Source: Mycobacteriales bacterium (lineage in GTDB: Bacteria; Actinomycetota; Actinomycetes; Mycobacteriales; SCTD01). From it: DNA of 64,000 nucleotides. The translations under genes were made by a program, and so were the position numbers. Where the stretch lies: assembly GCA_030697205.1 (NCBI GenBank), contig JAUYQP010000058.1, positions 1-64,000 on the forward strand, written 5' to 3'. Below the pieces are notes generated by a model. The model searched no databases. It had not been told where the DNA came from and saw nothing but the letters and a program-made list of their open reading frames with translations. Positions 40,797 to 49,395 of the stretch are shown piece by piece. How positions within the stretch are numbered: position 1 is the stretch's first letter; every line of letters begins with the position of its first letter.

Positions 40797-40829
40797 CAGA
40801 GTGTCCAGATCGAGAGGAATGATACTCTG
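40797..40829. promoter_or_regulatory. Inverted repeat upstream of the ParS/RES toxin-antitoxin operon
   Basis: CAGAGTGTC (40797) and GATACTCTG (40821) are reverse complements with one mismatch. A nested pair, CCAGA and TCTGG, covers 40805-40830. The region is AT-richer than its surroundings and ends 14 bp before ATG 40844, so it is a likely autoregulatory operator overlapping the -10 region. Confidence 0.5.
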
Positions 40830-40843
40830 GTTCTGGAGGTCCG

Positions 40844-41284
40844 ATGACTGGTCTGCTGATGGCTCCGGCGAGCCGCTACGAAGTGCCGCTGCTGCCCGAC
40901 CTCGGTGACGCGGCCGCGCGGCGCGAGCTCACACCCGCTGCCGTCCGGGGCGTGGTCCAGCTGGCGCAGCACTGGCAGCTCACCAACGAGCAGGTGTGCC
41001 GGCTGCTCGGCGACATCCCGCCGAGCACGTGGTTCGCGTGGAAGGCCGGCCGCCCGCCGGCCGACCTCGGCACCGACCGCCTCACCCGCGTCTCGCTGCT
41101 GCTGGGCGTCTTCACGGCCCTGCGCGCGCTGCACTCGCGCGCACTCGCCGACCGCTGGGTGCGGCTGCCCAACACCAACCCGCTGCTCGCCGGGCGGACC
41201 CCCCTCGAGGTGATGCAGGCCGGCGGGATCCCGGCGATGGCCGCGGTGCGGGCGTTGCTCGACGGGCGGCGCGGCGGTCTGTGA
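40844..41284 (+). CDS. Xre/MbcA/ParS-type antitoxin (DUF2384)
   Basis: 146 residues from ATG 40844, with GGAGGT just before. The N-terminal helices (TPAAVRGVVQLAQHWQLTNE, then IPPSTWFAWKAG) are the Xre-like HTH part. The C-terminal DUF2384 part has LLLGVFTALRALHSRALADR, then WVRLPNTNPLLAGRTPLEVM. It neutralises the RES toxin encoded next and represses the operon. The stop overlaps the toxin GTG (GTGA). Confidence 0.9.
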   Translation: MTGLLMAPASRYEVPLLPDLGDAAARRELTPAAVRGVVQLAQHWQLTNEQVCRLLGDIPPSTWFAWKAGRPPADLGTDRLTRVSLLLGVFTALRALHSRALADRWVRLPNTNPLLAGRTPLEVMQAGGIPAMAAVRALLDGRRGGL

Positions 41285-42027
41285 GCCCGGCCGCGCGCGC
41301 GTCCCGGCGTACGCCGTGGCCGGTCTTCACCACGGGCGACTGGCGCGGGACCCACCGGCTGGTCCCGGCGACCTACGTCGATAGGACCGAGCCCTACCTC
41401 GCGGCGCTCGTCGACGCCGACAGCGCCGACCCCGACGGCGACATCGCGGCGCTGACGACGCTGGCCGCGGCGACCAACGACCGGCTGCGCGCGCAGGCCG
41501 ACCTGCCCGGGCTCGCGCTCGGAACCCACGAGCTCGTCTACGACGTCGACTGGTCGCAGGTCGTCAACGGAGCCTTCGCCTACCCCGGGCAGGGCGGGCG
41601 CTTCCACGACCAGTCGCGAGGGGCGTGGTACGCCGGGATCGATGTCGAGACGTCACTGGAGGAGGTCACCCACCACCGTGCGGTGGCGTTGGCCGAGATC
41701 GACGTCTGGGAGGACGAGGGGGAGTGGCAGGACTTCCGCTGCGACGTCGGCGGTGACCACGTCGCCGACCTGCGCGACGGCTCGCGCCGCACCGCGCCGT
41801 GCCTCGACCCGGTCTCCTACATCGCGAGCCAGCGGCTCGCGCTCGAACTGCTGGAACAGGGAGCCGCGGGGGTCGTGTGGCCGTCCGTGCGGCATGCCGG
41901 CGGGACCTGCGTCGTGGTCTTCCGCCCGGCGTTGCTGCCCCCGGTCCGGCTCGGGTCGCGCTGGCGGCTGACCTGGTCCGGCTCCGCGCGCCCGGAGGTC
42001 ACCGAGCTGGGACCGCCTCAGGCGTAG
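41281..42027 (+). CDS. RES-domain toxin (predicted NAD-degrading)
   Basis: 248 residues from GTG 41281. The RES core lies in the second half: AYPGQGGRFHDQSRGAWYAG (Arg of GGRF, Tyr) and ETSLEEVTHHRAVALAEID (Glu), then DPVSYIASQRLALELLEQGA and GVVWPSVRH, the segment containing the conserved Ser. RES toxins such as MbcT and ParT act on NAD or related ADP-ribose chemistry and stop growth when free. It ends 10 bp into the end of the convergent secreted nuclease gene. Confidence 0.9.
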   Translation: MSPAARASRRTPWPVFTTGDWRGTHRLVPATYVDRTEPYLAALVDADSADPDGDIAALTTLAAATNDRLRAQADLPGLALGTHELVYDVDWSQVVNGAFAYPGQGGRFHDQSRGAWYAGIDVETSLEEVTHHRAVALAEIDVWEDEGEWQDFRCDVGGDHVADLRDGSRRTAPCLDPVSYIASQRLALELLEQGAAGVVWPSVRHAGGTCVVVFRPALLPPVRLGSRWRLTWSGSARPEVTELGPPQA

Positions 42028-42875
42028 GACTCGCAGCCCAGGCCGTCGTCGTCGGAGCCGTCGAGCCGGTAGGGATCGACGCCGATCTGGCGGAGGCGCA
42101 CCAGCTGGCGGATGTCGCCGCAGTCGAGGTCGTTGGCCTCACCGCTGCCTGATCCGTCGCCCTTCACCGGGATGCAGGTCGCGTAGTCGGGGTGGCAGTC
42201 GCTCGCCGGCTGCGCGGGCGGGGCAGCGGCGAAGCCCTGCGGCGAGGTCTCGGTCTGGCAGCCGCCCCACAGTCCGCGTCCGGCCCGCCTGGCCTCGGCG
42301 AAGGCCGCGTCGAGCTGGGCGGCAAGGGCTTCGTACTCGTGGCGGAACTCGGCGAGGTAGCGGTCGTCGACGAGGCCCTCCCGGGCCAGCAGGACGTTGA
42401 GGTTGCGCCCGTCGGCGAGGGCCACGAGCGAGACGCTGCGGCCGTAGCGATCGGTGGCGTAGCTGCGGGCGCGAAAGCCGCTGCGGACCAGCGCCTTGCG
42501 GCGCGCGGTCGCCTGCGCGCCGAAGCACTCGCCGGTCTCGGGGGCGTTGACGAGACCGAGGCGGTACTCCCTGCCGGACCGGTCCTTCCACGAGTCGCCG
42601 TCGCCGCCGGACGCGGCGAAGAGCAAGGGTGCGGAGGAGGGCGCACGGGTCGCGGCCGGCGACGGCGCCGCCGTCTCGGCGGGCGTCGTGTCCGTGACCG
42701 GCACGACCACCTCGGTCGTCTGCTCGACGGCCCGTGTCACGGTCGGAGTCGGGGACGAGGAGCTCGCGGCGTCGCGGCTGTCGGGCTGCTCGTCGCCCTG
42801 GCCGGCGATGCCGAGCCCGAGCAGGACGGCGATCACGGCGGCACCGGTCTTCTTCACGACTCGGGTCTTCGACAT
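42018..42875 (-). CDS. Secreted or membrane-anchored SNase-like nuclease with excalibur-type C-terminus
   Basis: 285 residues from ATG 42875. A hydrophobic signal (GAAVIAVLLGLGIAG) and a long Ser/Thr/Pro linker are followed by a staphylococcal-nuclease fold: REYRLGLVNAPETGECFG (catalytic Arg and Glu), ATDRYGRSVSLVALADG and NLNVLLAREGLVDDRYL. The end carries a Cys pair region CHPDYATCIPV and DLDCGDIRQLVRL, then DGLGCESYA, which is excalibur-like calcium binding. It probably degrades extracellular nucleic acid. Confidence 0.88.
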   Translation of the reverse strand: MSKTRVVKKTGAAVIAVLLGLGIAGQGDEQPDSRDAASSSSPTPTVTRAVEQTTEVVVPVTDTTPAETAAPSPAATRAPSSAPLLFAASGGDGDSWKDRSGREYRLGLVNAPETGECFGAQATARRKALVRSGFRARSYATDRYGRSVSLVALADGRNLNVLLAREGLVDDRYLAEFRHEYEALAAQLDAAFAEARRAGRGLWGGCQTETSPQGFAAAPPAQPASDCHPDYATCIPVKGDGSGSGEANDLDCGDIRQLVRLRQIGVDPYRLDGSDDDGLGCESYA

Positions 42876-42978
42876 GGCACGGGCAGTGTCGCTCGCCCAG
42901 GTGCCCGGGTCTGCTACTCCGTGCGGGTGTGTCGCGACCGCCAGGTGGCCGTGGCTGTCAGAGGGGCGCTCGCGGGTC

Positions 42979-45900
42979 TCAGGCGGTGAGGGTCACCGCG
43001 AGCAGGGCCACGTCGTCACTTCTGCCCTCAGGACGCACGGCCGCGAGAAGCCGGTCGCAGAGCCCGACTGTCGTCTCGGCGGCCAGTCGTTCGGCGGTGG
43101 CGCGGACGAGGTCGAGGCCGCTGTCGAGGTCGGCGTCGCGGCGCTCGACGAGACCGTCGGTGTACATCAGCAGGGTCGAGCCCGGGGGCAGCAGCTCGAG
43201 GGCCGCCGCGCGCGGCTCGGCGAGCTCCACGCCGATCATCGTGGACGCGGCGCCGCTGAGGTACCGGGCCGGTCGCCCCGGGACGAGCAGCAGCGGAGGC
43301 GGGTGGCCGGCGTTGCTCCAGGACAGCTCGGCGCCGCCACCGGGCAGGGGCACGAGCCGGGCGTAGACGACGGTCGCGAGGTCGGCCATGGCGAAGCCGG
43401 ACACCAGCCGGTCGAGCCGGTCGACGACCCGGGCCGGCTCGTCGCCGTCGGCGGCGCAGGTGCGCAGGACCGACCGGAGCTGTCCCATCGCGGCGGCAGC
43501 GGTGATGTCGTGGCCCATCACGTCACCGATGACCAGACCGACACTGCCGTCGGGCAGCAGGAACGCGTCGTACCAGTCACCACCGACCTTGGCCGCACTG
43601 CTCGACGGCTCGTAGACGGCGTCGAAGCCGAGTCCGTCGAGGGTCGGCAGCTCGGGGAGCAGCGAGCGCTGCAGGGTCTCGGCGACGCGGCGCTGCGCGT
43701 GGAACTGGGCCGCGTTGTCGACGATGAGGCCGGCCCGCCGGCCCAGCTCGAGCACGAGCTGCTCCTCGTCCTCGGTGTAGGGACGGGCAGCGTCCCCCGT
43801 GCGGCTGACGGTGAGCGCACCGACGACCCGGTCCCGGGCGACCAGTGGGGCGACGAGCGCGTGCCGCAGGTCGATCTCGACGTAGGCGGCGAGCTGGTCG
43901 TCGTCGACCGCGACGCTCGCGAGGTAGCCGCGGGACGCCGAGATCCGCACGATCGGCTCGCCACGCAGGACACGCGCCACCGACGACTTGGGGTTCTCGC
44001 GGCGGGGCAGCCGCTTCTCGGCCCGGCGGATCGCGTCGGCCTGGGCCTCGTCGTCGGACACGACCACCCCACGCCCCCCGTGCAGCTCCTGGTCGGCGAG
44101 GTCGACCGTGACGAGGTCGCCGAGCACCGGGATCAGCCGCTCGGCCAGCCGGGTCAGGGCCTCGTCGAGGTCGAGGGTCGCGGTCAGCGATGCACCGACG
44201 TCGTTGAGGATCCGCAGCCTTTCGAGGGCGCGGTCGCGCTCGAGCTCGGTGGCGAGGCGCTCCCCGACGTCGCCGAAGTAGACGGCGAGCCCCTCAGATC
44301 CGGGAAAGGCACGGACGTCGAACGTCGTACCCAGCGGTGCGAACTGCGCCTGGAAGCGCTGCGGCTCGCCGGTGCGGACCGCCTCGCGGTAGCGCACCTC
44401 GAAGTCCGACCCGATCGCCTCGGGGAAGCTCTCCCACAGCGAGGTGCCCACGAGGTCGCCACGGTGACGGCCGAGCATCGCCTCGGCCTGGGCGTTGACG
44501 TAGACGAACCGCCAGTCGAGGTCGAGTTGGAAGAACCCGTCGGCCATCAGCTCCAGAGTCCGTCGCGCGCGGGCGCTCTGGTCGTGCAGTGCGGTGACGT
44601 CGACCGCGACCCCGACGAGCCGCTCCGCTGTGCCGTCGGGGCCGGGCAGCGCCCGCCCGCGTCCCTCGAGCCAGCGGATCGACCCGTCGCGCAGCAGCAC
44701 GCGGTACTCCACCGCGAGCTCACCCACGGTCTCGACTGCCGCCGCGATCGCCGCAGCGGTGCGCTCCGCGTCCTCGGGCAGCACCCTGGCGAAGAACGAG
44801 GCCAGGGTGCCGTCGAACGTCGCCGGGTCGATGTCGAGCATCGCGAACAGCCGGTCGTCCCACTCCAGCTCGCCGCCGGGGAGCAGCATCTCGAAGGACC
44901 CCACCTGTGCCGCGGTGAGGGCGAGCTCCAGCCGGACCGAGGTCGACACCGCCCGCGAGCCGTTCAGCGCGCTCGCGGCCCGACGGCCGACGTCCTCGGC
45001 GATGGCGACGGACTCGGGTGACAACGGGTCGTCGATGCGTCCGACGGACAGAGCACCGAGGACGACACCCCGATCGACCAGGGGTACGACGAACCCGGTG
45101 CGCACCCCGCTCGCCCGGACGCCGGCGAGCAGGTCCTCGTCGCCGGGCGCGAGCGCCCGGATCAGGTCGTCGTCGACCTCGGGGAGCTGCTGGGTGCGTC
45201 CGGTCGCGATGACGTGGCCGGCGCCATAGGGCTGGTCGGTGGTGACCTCGAAGCGCTGGAACAGCGCGTTCAGCGACGCGGTCAGCTGCGGGTCGCGATG
45301 CCGTCCGGCGACGAGTGCGATGCCGCCGGGGGGCTCCACGACGTGGACGAGCGCCCAGTCACCGAGCAGGGGCACGGCGGCGTCGAGCACCGCGTCGGTG
45401 AGACCGGCGACGCTCTGGTCGGTCGCGAGCCGCTCGCCGAGCCGGGCGAGCGCGCCGTTGCGCGCATCTGCTTCGGTGAGCTGGCGCAGGGCATCGGCGC
45501 GGGCCACGGCCTGCGCGGTCTGCGCGGCGAGCCCCTCCAGGTAGGCACGCTCGGGCTCGGTCAGCAGCCGCGGTGACGACCAGGTGAGGCGCAGCGCCCC
45601 GACGCGCACACCCGCGACCTCGAGGGGCAGCGCCGCCAGGGCCTGCACCCCGGGCTGGTGCTCGCCGAGCCCGGGGAAGAGGGCCTCGCGCTCGTCGGGG
45701 CCGATGACGAAGACTGGCGCGCCGGTCCGGAGCGCCTCCGCCGACGGTCCCGGGCGGCCAGGCACCTGCCTCAGCGCCTCGTCGGTGCCTGCTTGCAGCA
45801 CCGCCTCGAGCCGGTCCGCGCGCGGCTGGGACAGGGTGCCACCCGTCGCCCCCAGTGTGGTCATTCCCTCGGTGAGCGCGATGCGGGCGATCTCCTCCAG

Positions 45901-46911
45901 AGAGTCGGCCGCCGCGAGCTGCGCGGTGACGTGCTGCAGCAGCGCCGCGAGCTCGGCCCGCCGCGCCCGACGGTCGATCTCCTGCAGGTCCTCGAGCAGC
46001 CGGTCCTCGAAGGTCGGCGGCTCCTGCGGGGCGAGTCCGGACGACGCCCGCCGCAGACCGTCGACGAGCGCGCGGACGTACCACTCGCGCAGGACGCGGA
46101 ACGCCGCAGGAGACTCGAGGCTGAGCATCCGGCGGTCGCGGGCGTGGGCGTCGGTCTCGGCGAGGGCCCGCAGGTAGTCCTCGCCGGCGTCCGCCAGCTC
46201 GGCGGGGAGGGTGAACCGCAGCAGGATGCGACGCTCCCCGTCTGCCTGGGCCCGGGTGAGCAGCCGTCGGAGCTGGGCGCGTGCCTCCGCGAAGCGAGCC
46301 ACGGCCGTGGTGATGTGCTCGACGACGTCACGGGGGAGCGCGCCACCGACGGCGCTCTCCGCCAGCGCCAGCTCGCGCAGCAGGCCGTCGAGGTGGTCCT
46401 TGGCGGAGGCCACCACCTCCGTCGGTGCCCAGCCGACCTCGACGTCGAACCCGGTGACCTGCTCGTCGTCGAAGGCGGCGAGCAGCGCGTCCACGTCGAG
46501 CTCCGGGCCGACGGTCCGCGGCTGCGCGCCGAAGCGGCACCACACCGACTTGCCCGGTCCTGTCGATGAGGGGCTCCAGCCCCAGGCCTCGCCGAGGCTC
46601 GTCACGAGGCCCAGCCCCCGGCCGGTCGTGCTCCTGTCCGATGCGAGCCGTGGGGCGGGCATCGCCGCCCCCGTGTCGGTGACCTCGAGCAGGAGCCCGT
46701 CGGGCTCGCGCGCGAGCGACACGCGCGCCGGACCCGGCGCGTGCAGGACGACGTTGGCGAGCAGCTCGCTGACGACGACCTCGACGTCGTCGGTGAGCTG
46801 CGCCCGATCCCAGTCGGCCAAGGTCTTGCGGACGCGCGCCCGGACTCCAGGCACGGCCGCAGGCGAGGCGATCACGTCCCAGGCGACTGTGCTCACGTCG
46901 TCGTCGGCCAT
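42979..46911 (-). CDS. SpoIIE-type PP2C phosphatase with HATPase, GAF and PAS domains
   Basis: 1310 residues from ATG 46911. In order: an anti-sigma-factor-like HATPase at 1-130 (VVSELLANVVLHAPG, then GRGLGLVTSLGEAWG); a helical region; two GAF domains at about 370-660; two PAS domains at about 665-895 (SFEMLLPGGELEWDDRLF; LDWRFVYVNAQAEAMLGR); another GAF at about 915-1080; and a SpoIIE phosphatase at 1090-1310 (AKVGGDWYDAFLL, LVIGDVMGHDITAAA, GRSDDVALLAV). Such proteins control anti-sigma-factor antagonists by dephosphorylation in response to stress. The HATPase at the N-terminus means one chain may carry both switch-kinase and phosphatase activities. Confidence 0.92.
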   Translation of the reverse strand: MADDDVSTVAWDVIASPAAVPGVRARVRKTLADWDRAQLTDDVEVVVSELLANVVLHAPGPARVSLAREPDGLLLEVTDTGAAMPAPRLASDRSTTGRGLGLVTSLGEAWGWSPSSTGPGKSVWCRFGAQPRTVGPELDVDALLAAFDDEQVTGFDVEVGWAPTEVVASAKDHLDGLLRELALAESAVGGALPRDVVEHITTAVARFAEARAQLRRLLTRAQADGERRILLRFTLPAELADAGEDYLRALAETDAHARDRRMLSLESPAAFRVLREWYVRALVDGLRRASSGLAPQEPPTFEDRLLEDLQEIDRRARRAELAALLQHVTAQLAAADSLEEIARIALTEGMTTLGATGGTLSQPRADRLEAVLQAGTDEALRQVPGRPGPSAEALRTGAPVFVIGPDEREALFPGLGEHQPGVQALAALPLEVAGVRVGALRLTWSSPRLLTEPERAYLEGLAAQTAQAVARADALRQLTEADARNGALARLGERLATDQSVAGLTDAVLDAAVPLLGDWALVHVVEPPGGIALVAGRHRDPQLTASLNALFQRFEVTTDQPYGAGHVIATGRTQQLPEVDDDLIRALAPGDEDLLAGVRASGVRTGFVVPLVDRGVVLGALSVGRIDDPLSPESVAIAEDVGRRAASALNGSRAVSTSVRLELALTAAQVGSFEMLLPGGELEWDDRLFAMLDIDPATFDGTLASFFARVLPEDAERTAAAIAAAVETVGELAVEYRVLLRDGSIRWLEGRGRALPGPDGTAERLVGVAVDVTALHDQSARARRTLELMADGFFQLDLDWRFVYVNAQAEAMLGRHRGDLVGTSLWESFPEAIGSDFEVRYREAVRTGEPQRFQAQFAPLGTTFDVRAFPGSEGLAVYFGDVGERLATELERDRALERLRILNDVGASLTATLDLDEALTRLAERLIPVLGDLVTVDLADQELHGGRGVVVSDDEAQADAIRRAEKRLPRRENPKSSVARVLRGEPIVRISASRGYLASVAVDDDQLAAYVEIDLRHALVAPLVARDRVVGALTVSRTGDAARPYTEDEEQLVLELGRRAGLIVDNAAQFHAQRRVAETLQRSLLPELPTLDGLGFDAVYEPSSSAAKVGGDWYDAFLLPDGSVGLVIGDVMGHDITAAAAMGQLRSVLRTCAADGDEPARVVDRLDRLVSGFAMADLATVVYARLVPLPGGGAELSWSNAGHPPPLLLVPGRPARYLSGAASTMIGVELAEPRAAALELLPPGSTLLMYTDGLVERRDADLDSGLDLVRATAERLAAETTVGLCDRLLAAVRPEGRSDDVALLAVTLTA

Positions 46912-46961
46912 CGTGAGAAAGCGTAATCCGACGGTCGCACGAACCGACGTAGGGTCGGCGG

Positions 46962-47690
46962 GTGGTCCGCCGTGGATGTGCGCTGCTCGGGCTTGCGCTC
47001 GCGGTGACGGCCTGCTCGGGTGGCCCCGTCGCGCAGTGGGTCGCCCCGACGGCAGCCGCACCCTCGAGCGCCGCACCGGCGACCACTCCCACGGCCGTGC
47101 CGACGTCCACCTCACCTCCCGTGGTCGCGGCCTTCACCGTCCGACGGGTCACCGCAGCGGACCTGCCCCGGTCGTGGCGACCCGGCTGCCCGGTCGCCCC
47201 CGCCCAGCTCCGGCGCGTGACGGTGCCCTACGCCGGCTTCGACGGACGGTCCCGTCGCGGCGACCTCGTCGTGCACCAGCGGGTCGCCGACGAGGTCGGG
47301 CGGACCTTCGTGCGACTGCGCGACGCGGGCTTCCCGATCCGGTCGATCACGCTCGTCGACGAGTTCGGTGGGTCCGACGACGAGTCGATGGCGGCCGACA
47401 ACACCAGCGCCTTCAACTGCCGCGCCGTCGTCGGCGGGTCGGGCGGCTGGTCGCGGCACGCCTACGGCACCGCGATCGACATCAACCCGCGCGAGAACCC
47501 CTACGTCTACGGCGACGGCACAGTCGCTCCGCCCGAGGGTCGGGCCTATGTCGACCGCTCGCCCTACCGCCAGGGCATGGTCGTCGCCGGCGGTGCCGTC
47601 GACCGCGCCTTCGCTGCGATCGGCTGGTCGTGGGGCGGCCGCTTCCGCTCCAGCAAGGACTACCAGCACTTCTCGGAGTCCGGCCGGTGA
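46962..47690 (+). CDS. M15-type D,D-peptidase lipoprotein (VanY/D-Ala-D-Ala carboxypeptidase-like)
   Basis: 242 residues from GTG 46962. A lipobox (LLGLALAVTACSGG) predicts a lipoprotein; a Thr/Pro/Ala linker follows. The peptidase domain has RHAYGTAIDINPRENPY (SxHxxGxAxD type, with His and Asp zinc ligands) and KDYQHFSES (His ligand) at the end. It would trim peptidoglycan stem peptides. It starts 50 bp from the divergent SpoIIE gene. Confidence 0.9.
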   Translation: MVRRGCALLGLALAVTACSGGPVAQWVAPTAAAPSSAAPATTPTAVPTSTSPPVVAAFTVRRVTAADLPRSWRPGCPVAPAQLRRVTVPYAGFDGRSRRGDLVVHQRVADEVGRTFVRLRDAGFPIRSITLVDEFGGSDDESMAADNTSAFNCRAVVGGSGGWSRHAYGTAIDINPRENPYVYGDGTVAPPEGRAYVDRSPYRQGMVVAGGAVDRAFAAIGWSWGGRFRSSKDYQHFSESGR

Positions 47691-47746
47691 GGGGGTCGCG
47701 CTCGCCGGCTCGGCCCGTCGGGTCCGGCTCGGGATAGCGTCCGGCG

Positions 47747-48859
47747 ATGCGCTCCTACTGCAGCCTCTACGTCGATGCCGGCTACCTCATGTCCGCGGCG
47801 TCGACGCGGGTGACCGGCACGTCGCTGCGCTCCGCCACGGAGATGGACGTCCCGGCGCTGCTCGCCGCCCTCACCGAGCAGGTGGAGAAGCTGTGCGGTC
47901 TGCCGTTGCTGCGCATCCACTGGTACGACGCGGGGACCCGCCAGGGCGCGCCCTCAGGCAACCAGAAGGACATCGCGACGATCCCGCGGGTGAAGGTCCG
48001 GCTCGGCCGGGTCGGCTACAACGGGGAGCAGAAGGGCGTCGACCTCAAGCTCGCGCTCGACCTCATCACCCAGTCGCGCAACCGCGTCGCGGAGGTCGTC
48101 TACCTCGTCTCCGGCGACGACGACCTCAGCGAGGCCGTCGAAGAGGCCCAGCACCACGGCGTGCAGGTGATGGCGCTCGGTGTCCCTGACGCCGACGGCA
48201 ACGCCATCAACGTGAGCCGCCACCTCGCGATGACCGTCGACCAGCTGCTCGTCGTCGACGCCTTCGTCATCGACGACCACGTCAAGCGCTCGGCTGCCGC
48301 GGTGCTGCGCGAGGTCCACGCCGCCGGTGTGGGGCACGACGACGAGCTGGAGACCGCCCCTGTCGCCGAGGGCGACGACCTCCGCACCGACGGCGTCGAC
48401 GAGGGGCCGGTCGACACCGAGGCGGACAGCGGTCCGGTCACGGTCGAGGACGAGCCGACCGCCCCGGTGGTCGCCGAGCCCGCGACCCCGCAGGTCCCCT
48501 CACCGCTGCTCTTGTCGCAGATCCGCCCGGTCGTGCCCCGCGTCCGACCGGTCGAGCCGCGCAGCCTCCCGACCTACAGCACCAGTACCGGGCTGGGTGT
48601 CGTGCACCACCGGCCGGTCCTCGACGACCGGGTCATGGCCGCGGTCGAGGAGGTCGTCGACACCGTCTTCGTCAACTGGTGGCGTGGCGCGTCCGACCAC
48701 AGCAAGACCGAGCTGCAGCGGGCCAAGCCGTCCATCCCCTCGGAGATCGACCGCACGCTGCTCAGCGACCTGTCGCGTCGGCTCGACCAGTACGACATCC
48801 CGCAGGACTGGCGGGTCGTCATGCGCGACGCCTTCTGGGACAAGCTCGACGCGCTCTGA
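47747..48859 (+). CDS. NYN domain protein (predicted RNase)
   Basis: 370 residues from ATG 47747. The N-terminal NYN (PIN-like) domain has SLYVDAGYLMSAAS (Asp), KGVDLKLALDLITQ (Asp), VVYLVSGDDDLSEAVEEAQH (Asp cluster) and VQVMALGVPD. A long acidic/Pro linker (190-270) precedes a C-terminal helical domain with SDHSKTELQRAKPSIPSEID, which may be OST-HTH/LOTUS-like. NYN proteins of this type cut RNA. It lies 57 bp after the M15 gene on the same strand. Confidence 0.85.
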   Translation: MRSYCSLYVDAGYLMSAASTRVTGTSLRSATEMDVPALLAALTEQVEKLCGLPLLRIHWYDAGTRQGAPSGNQKDIATIPRVKVRLGRVGYNGEQKGVDLKLALDLITQSRNRVAEVVYLVSGDDDLSEAVEEAQHHGVQVMALGVPDADGNAINVSRHLAMTVDQLLVVDAFVIDDHVKRSAAAVLREVHAAGVGHDDELETAPVAEGDDLRTDGVDEGPVDTEADSGPVTVEDEPTAPVVAEPATPQVPSPLLLSQIRPVVPRVRPVEPRSLPTYSTSTGLGVVHHRPVLDDRVMAAVEEVVDTVFVNWWRGASDHSKTELQRAKPSIPSEIDRTLLSDLSRRLDQYDIPQDWRVVMRDAFWDKLDAL

Positions 48860-48884
48860 GCCCGGGCGCGGGCACGGCCACCGG

Positions 48885-49361
48885 TCAGAGGTAGAGGCCG
48901 GTGCCGGGGGAGGCCGGCGGCTTGTCGTCGGCGGCCGCCTCAGCCTTCTCGTCGGCGAACGACGTCTTCCCGCCGAACTCCTTCACGAGCAGCGGACCGT
49001 AGTGGTCGGTGATCGTCGCGACCGCGCGGCAGGCGCTGTCGAACTCCTCGGGGTCGATCGTCTGACCGACGAGGTCGGACTCGACCAGCACCTGCTCGCG
49101 CACCCAGAAGACCCGCGCGAAGCGGATGAGGCTGTTGACCTCGTTGAGCTTCTCGAGCAGGGCCGGGCTCGAGGGCACGCCCGCCACAGCAGTCGCGAAG
49201 ACCTGCACGACGGGATCGCTCTCGCCGATGAGGCGCACGTAGTAGAGCGCGTCCTTGTAGCGGACCGGGTAGTCGCCGTCAGTGTCCGCGACGACCTTCT
49301 CGTTGCCGGTCAGGCGCTCGAGCAGGCTCTCGACGTACGCCCTCACCATGTCGACGCGCAA
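48885..49361 (-). CDS. YbjN-domain protein (copy 1)
   Basis: 158 residues from TTG 49361. GAGGGAG is spaced correctly for the TTG, not for the ATG at 49349. YbjN fold: VVADTDGDYPVRYKDALYYV, DPVVQVFATAVAG, KLNEVNSLIRFARVF and EQVLVESDLVGQTI. It resembles type III secretion chaperones in fold; actinobacterial copies are of unknown role. A second, diverged YbjN protein is at 51880-52332 on the other strand. Confidence 0.85.
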   Translation of the reverse strand: MRVDMVRAYVESLLERLTGNEKVVADTDGDYPVRYKDALYYVRLIGESDPVVQVFATAVAGVPSSPALLEKLNEVNSLIRFARVFWVREQVLVESDLVGQTIDPEEFDSACRAVATITDHYGPLLVKEFGGKTSFADEKAEAAADDKPPASPGTGLYL

Positions 49362-49395
49362 CGCTCGCTCCCTCGGTCCGGTGTGGCGTCGGACG

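Noticed and set aside
42496-45021. Long plus-strand open frame opposite the SNase and SpoIIE genes
   Set aside because: Antisense shadow of well-supported genes; composition is Gly/Arg/Val-rich with no recognisable motif.
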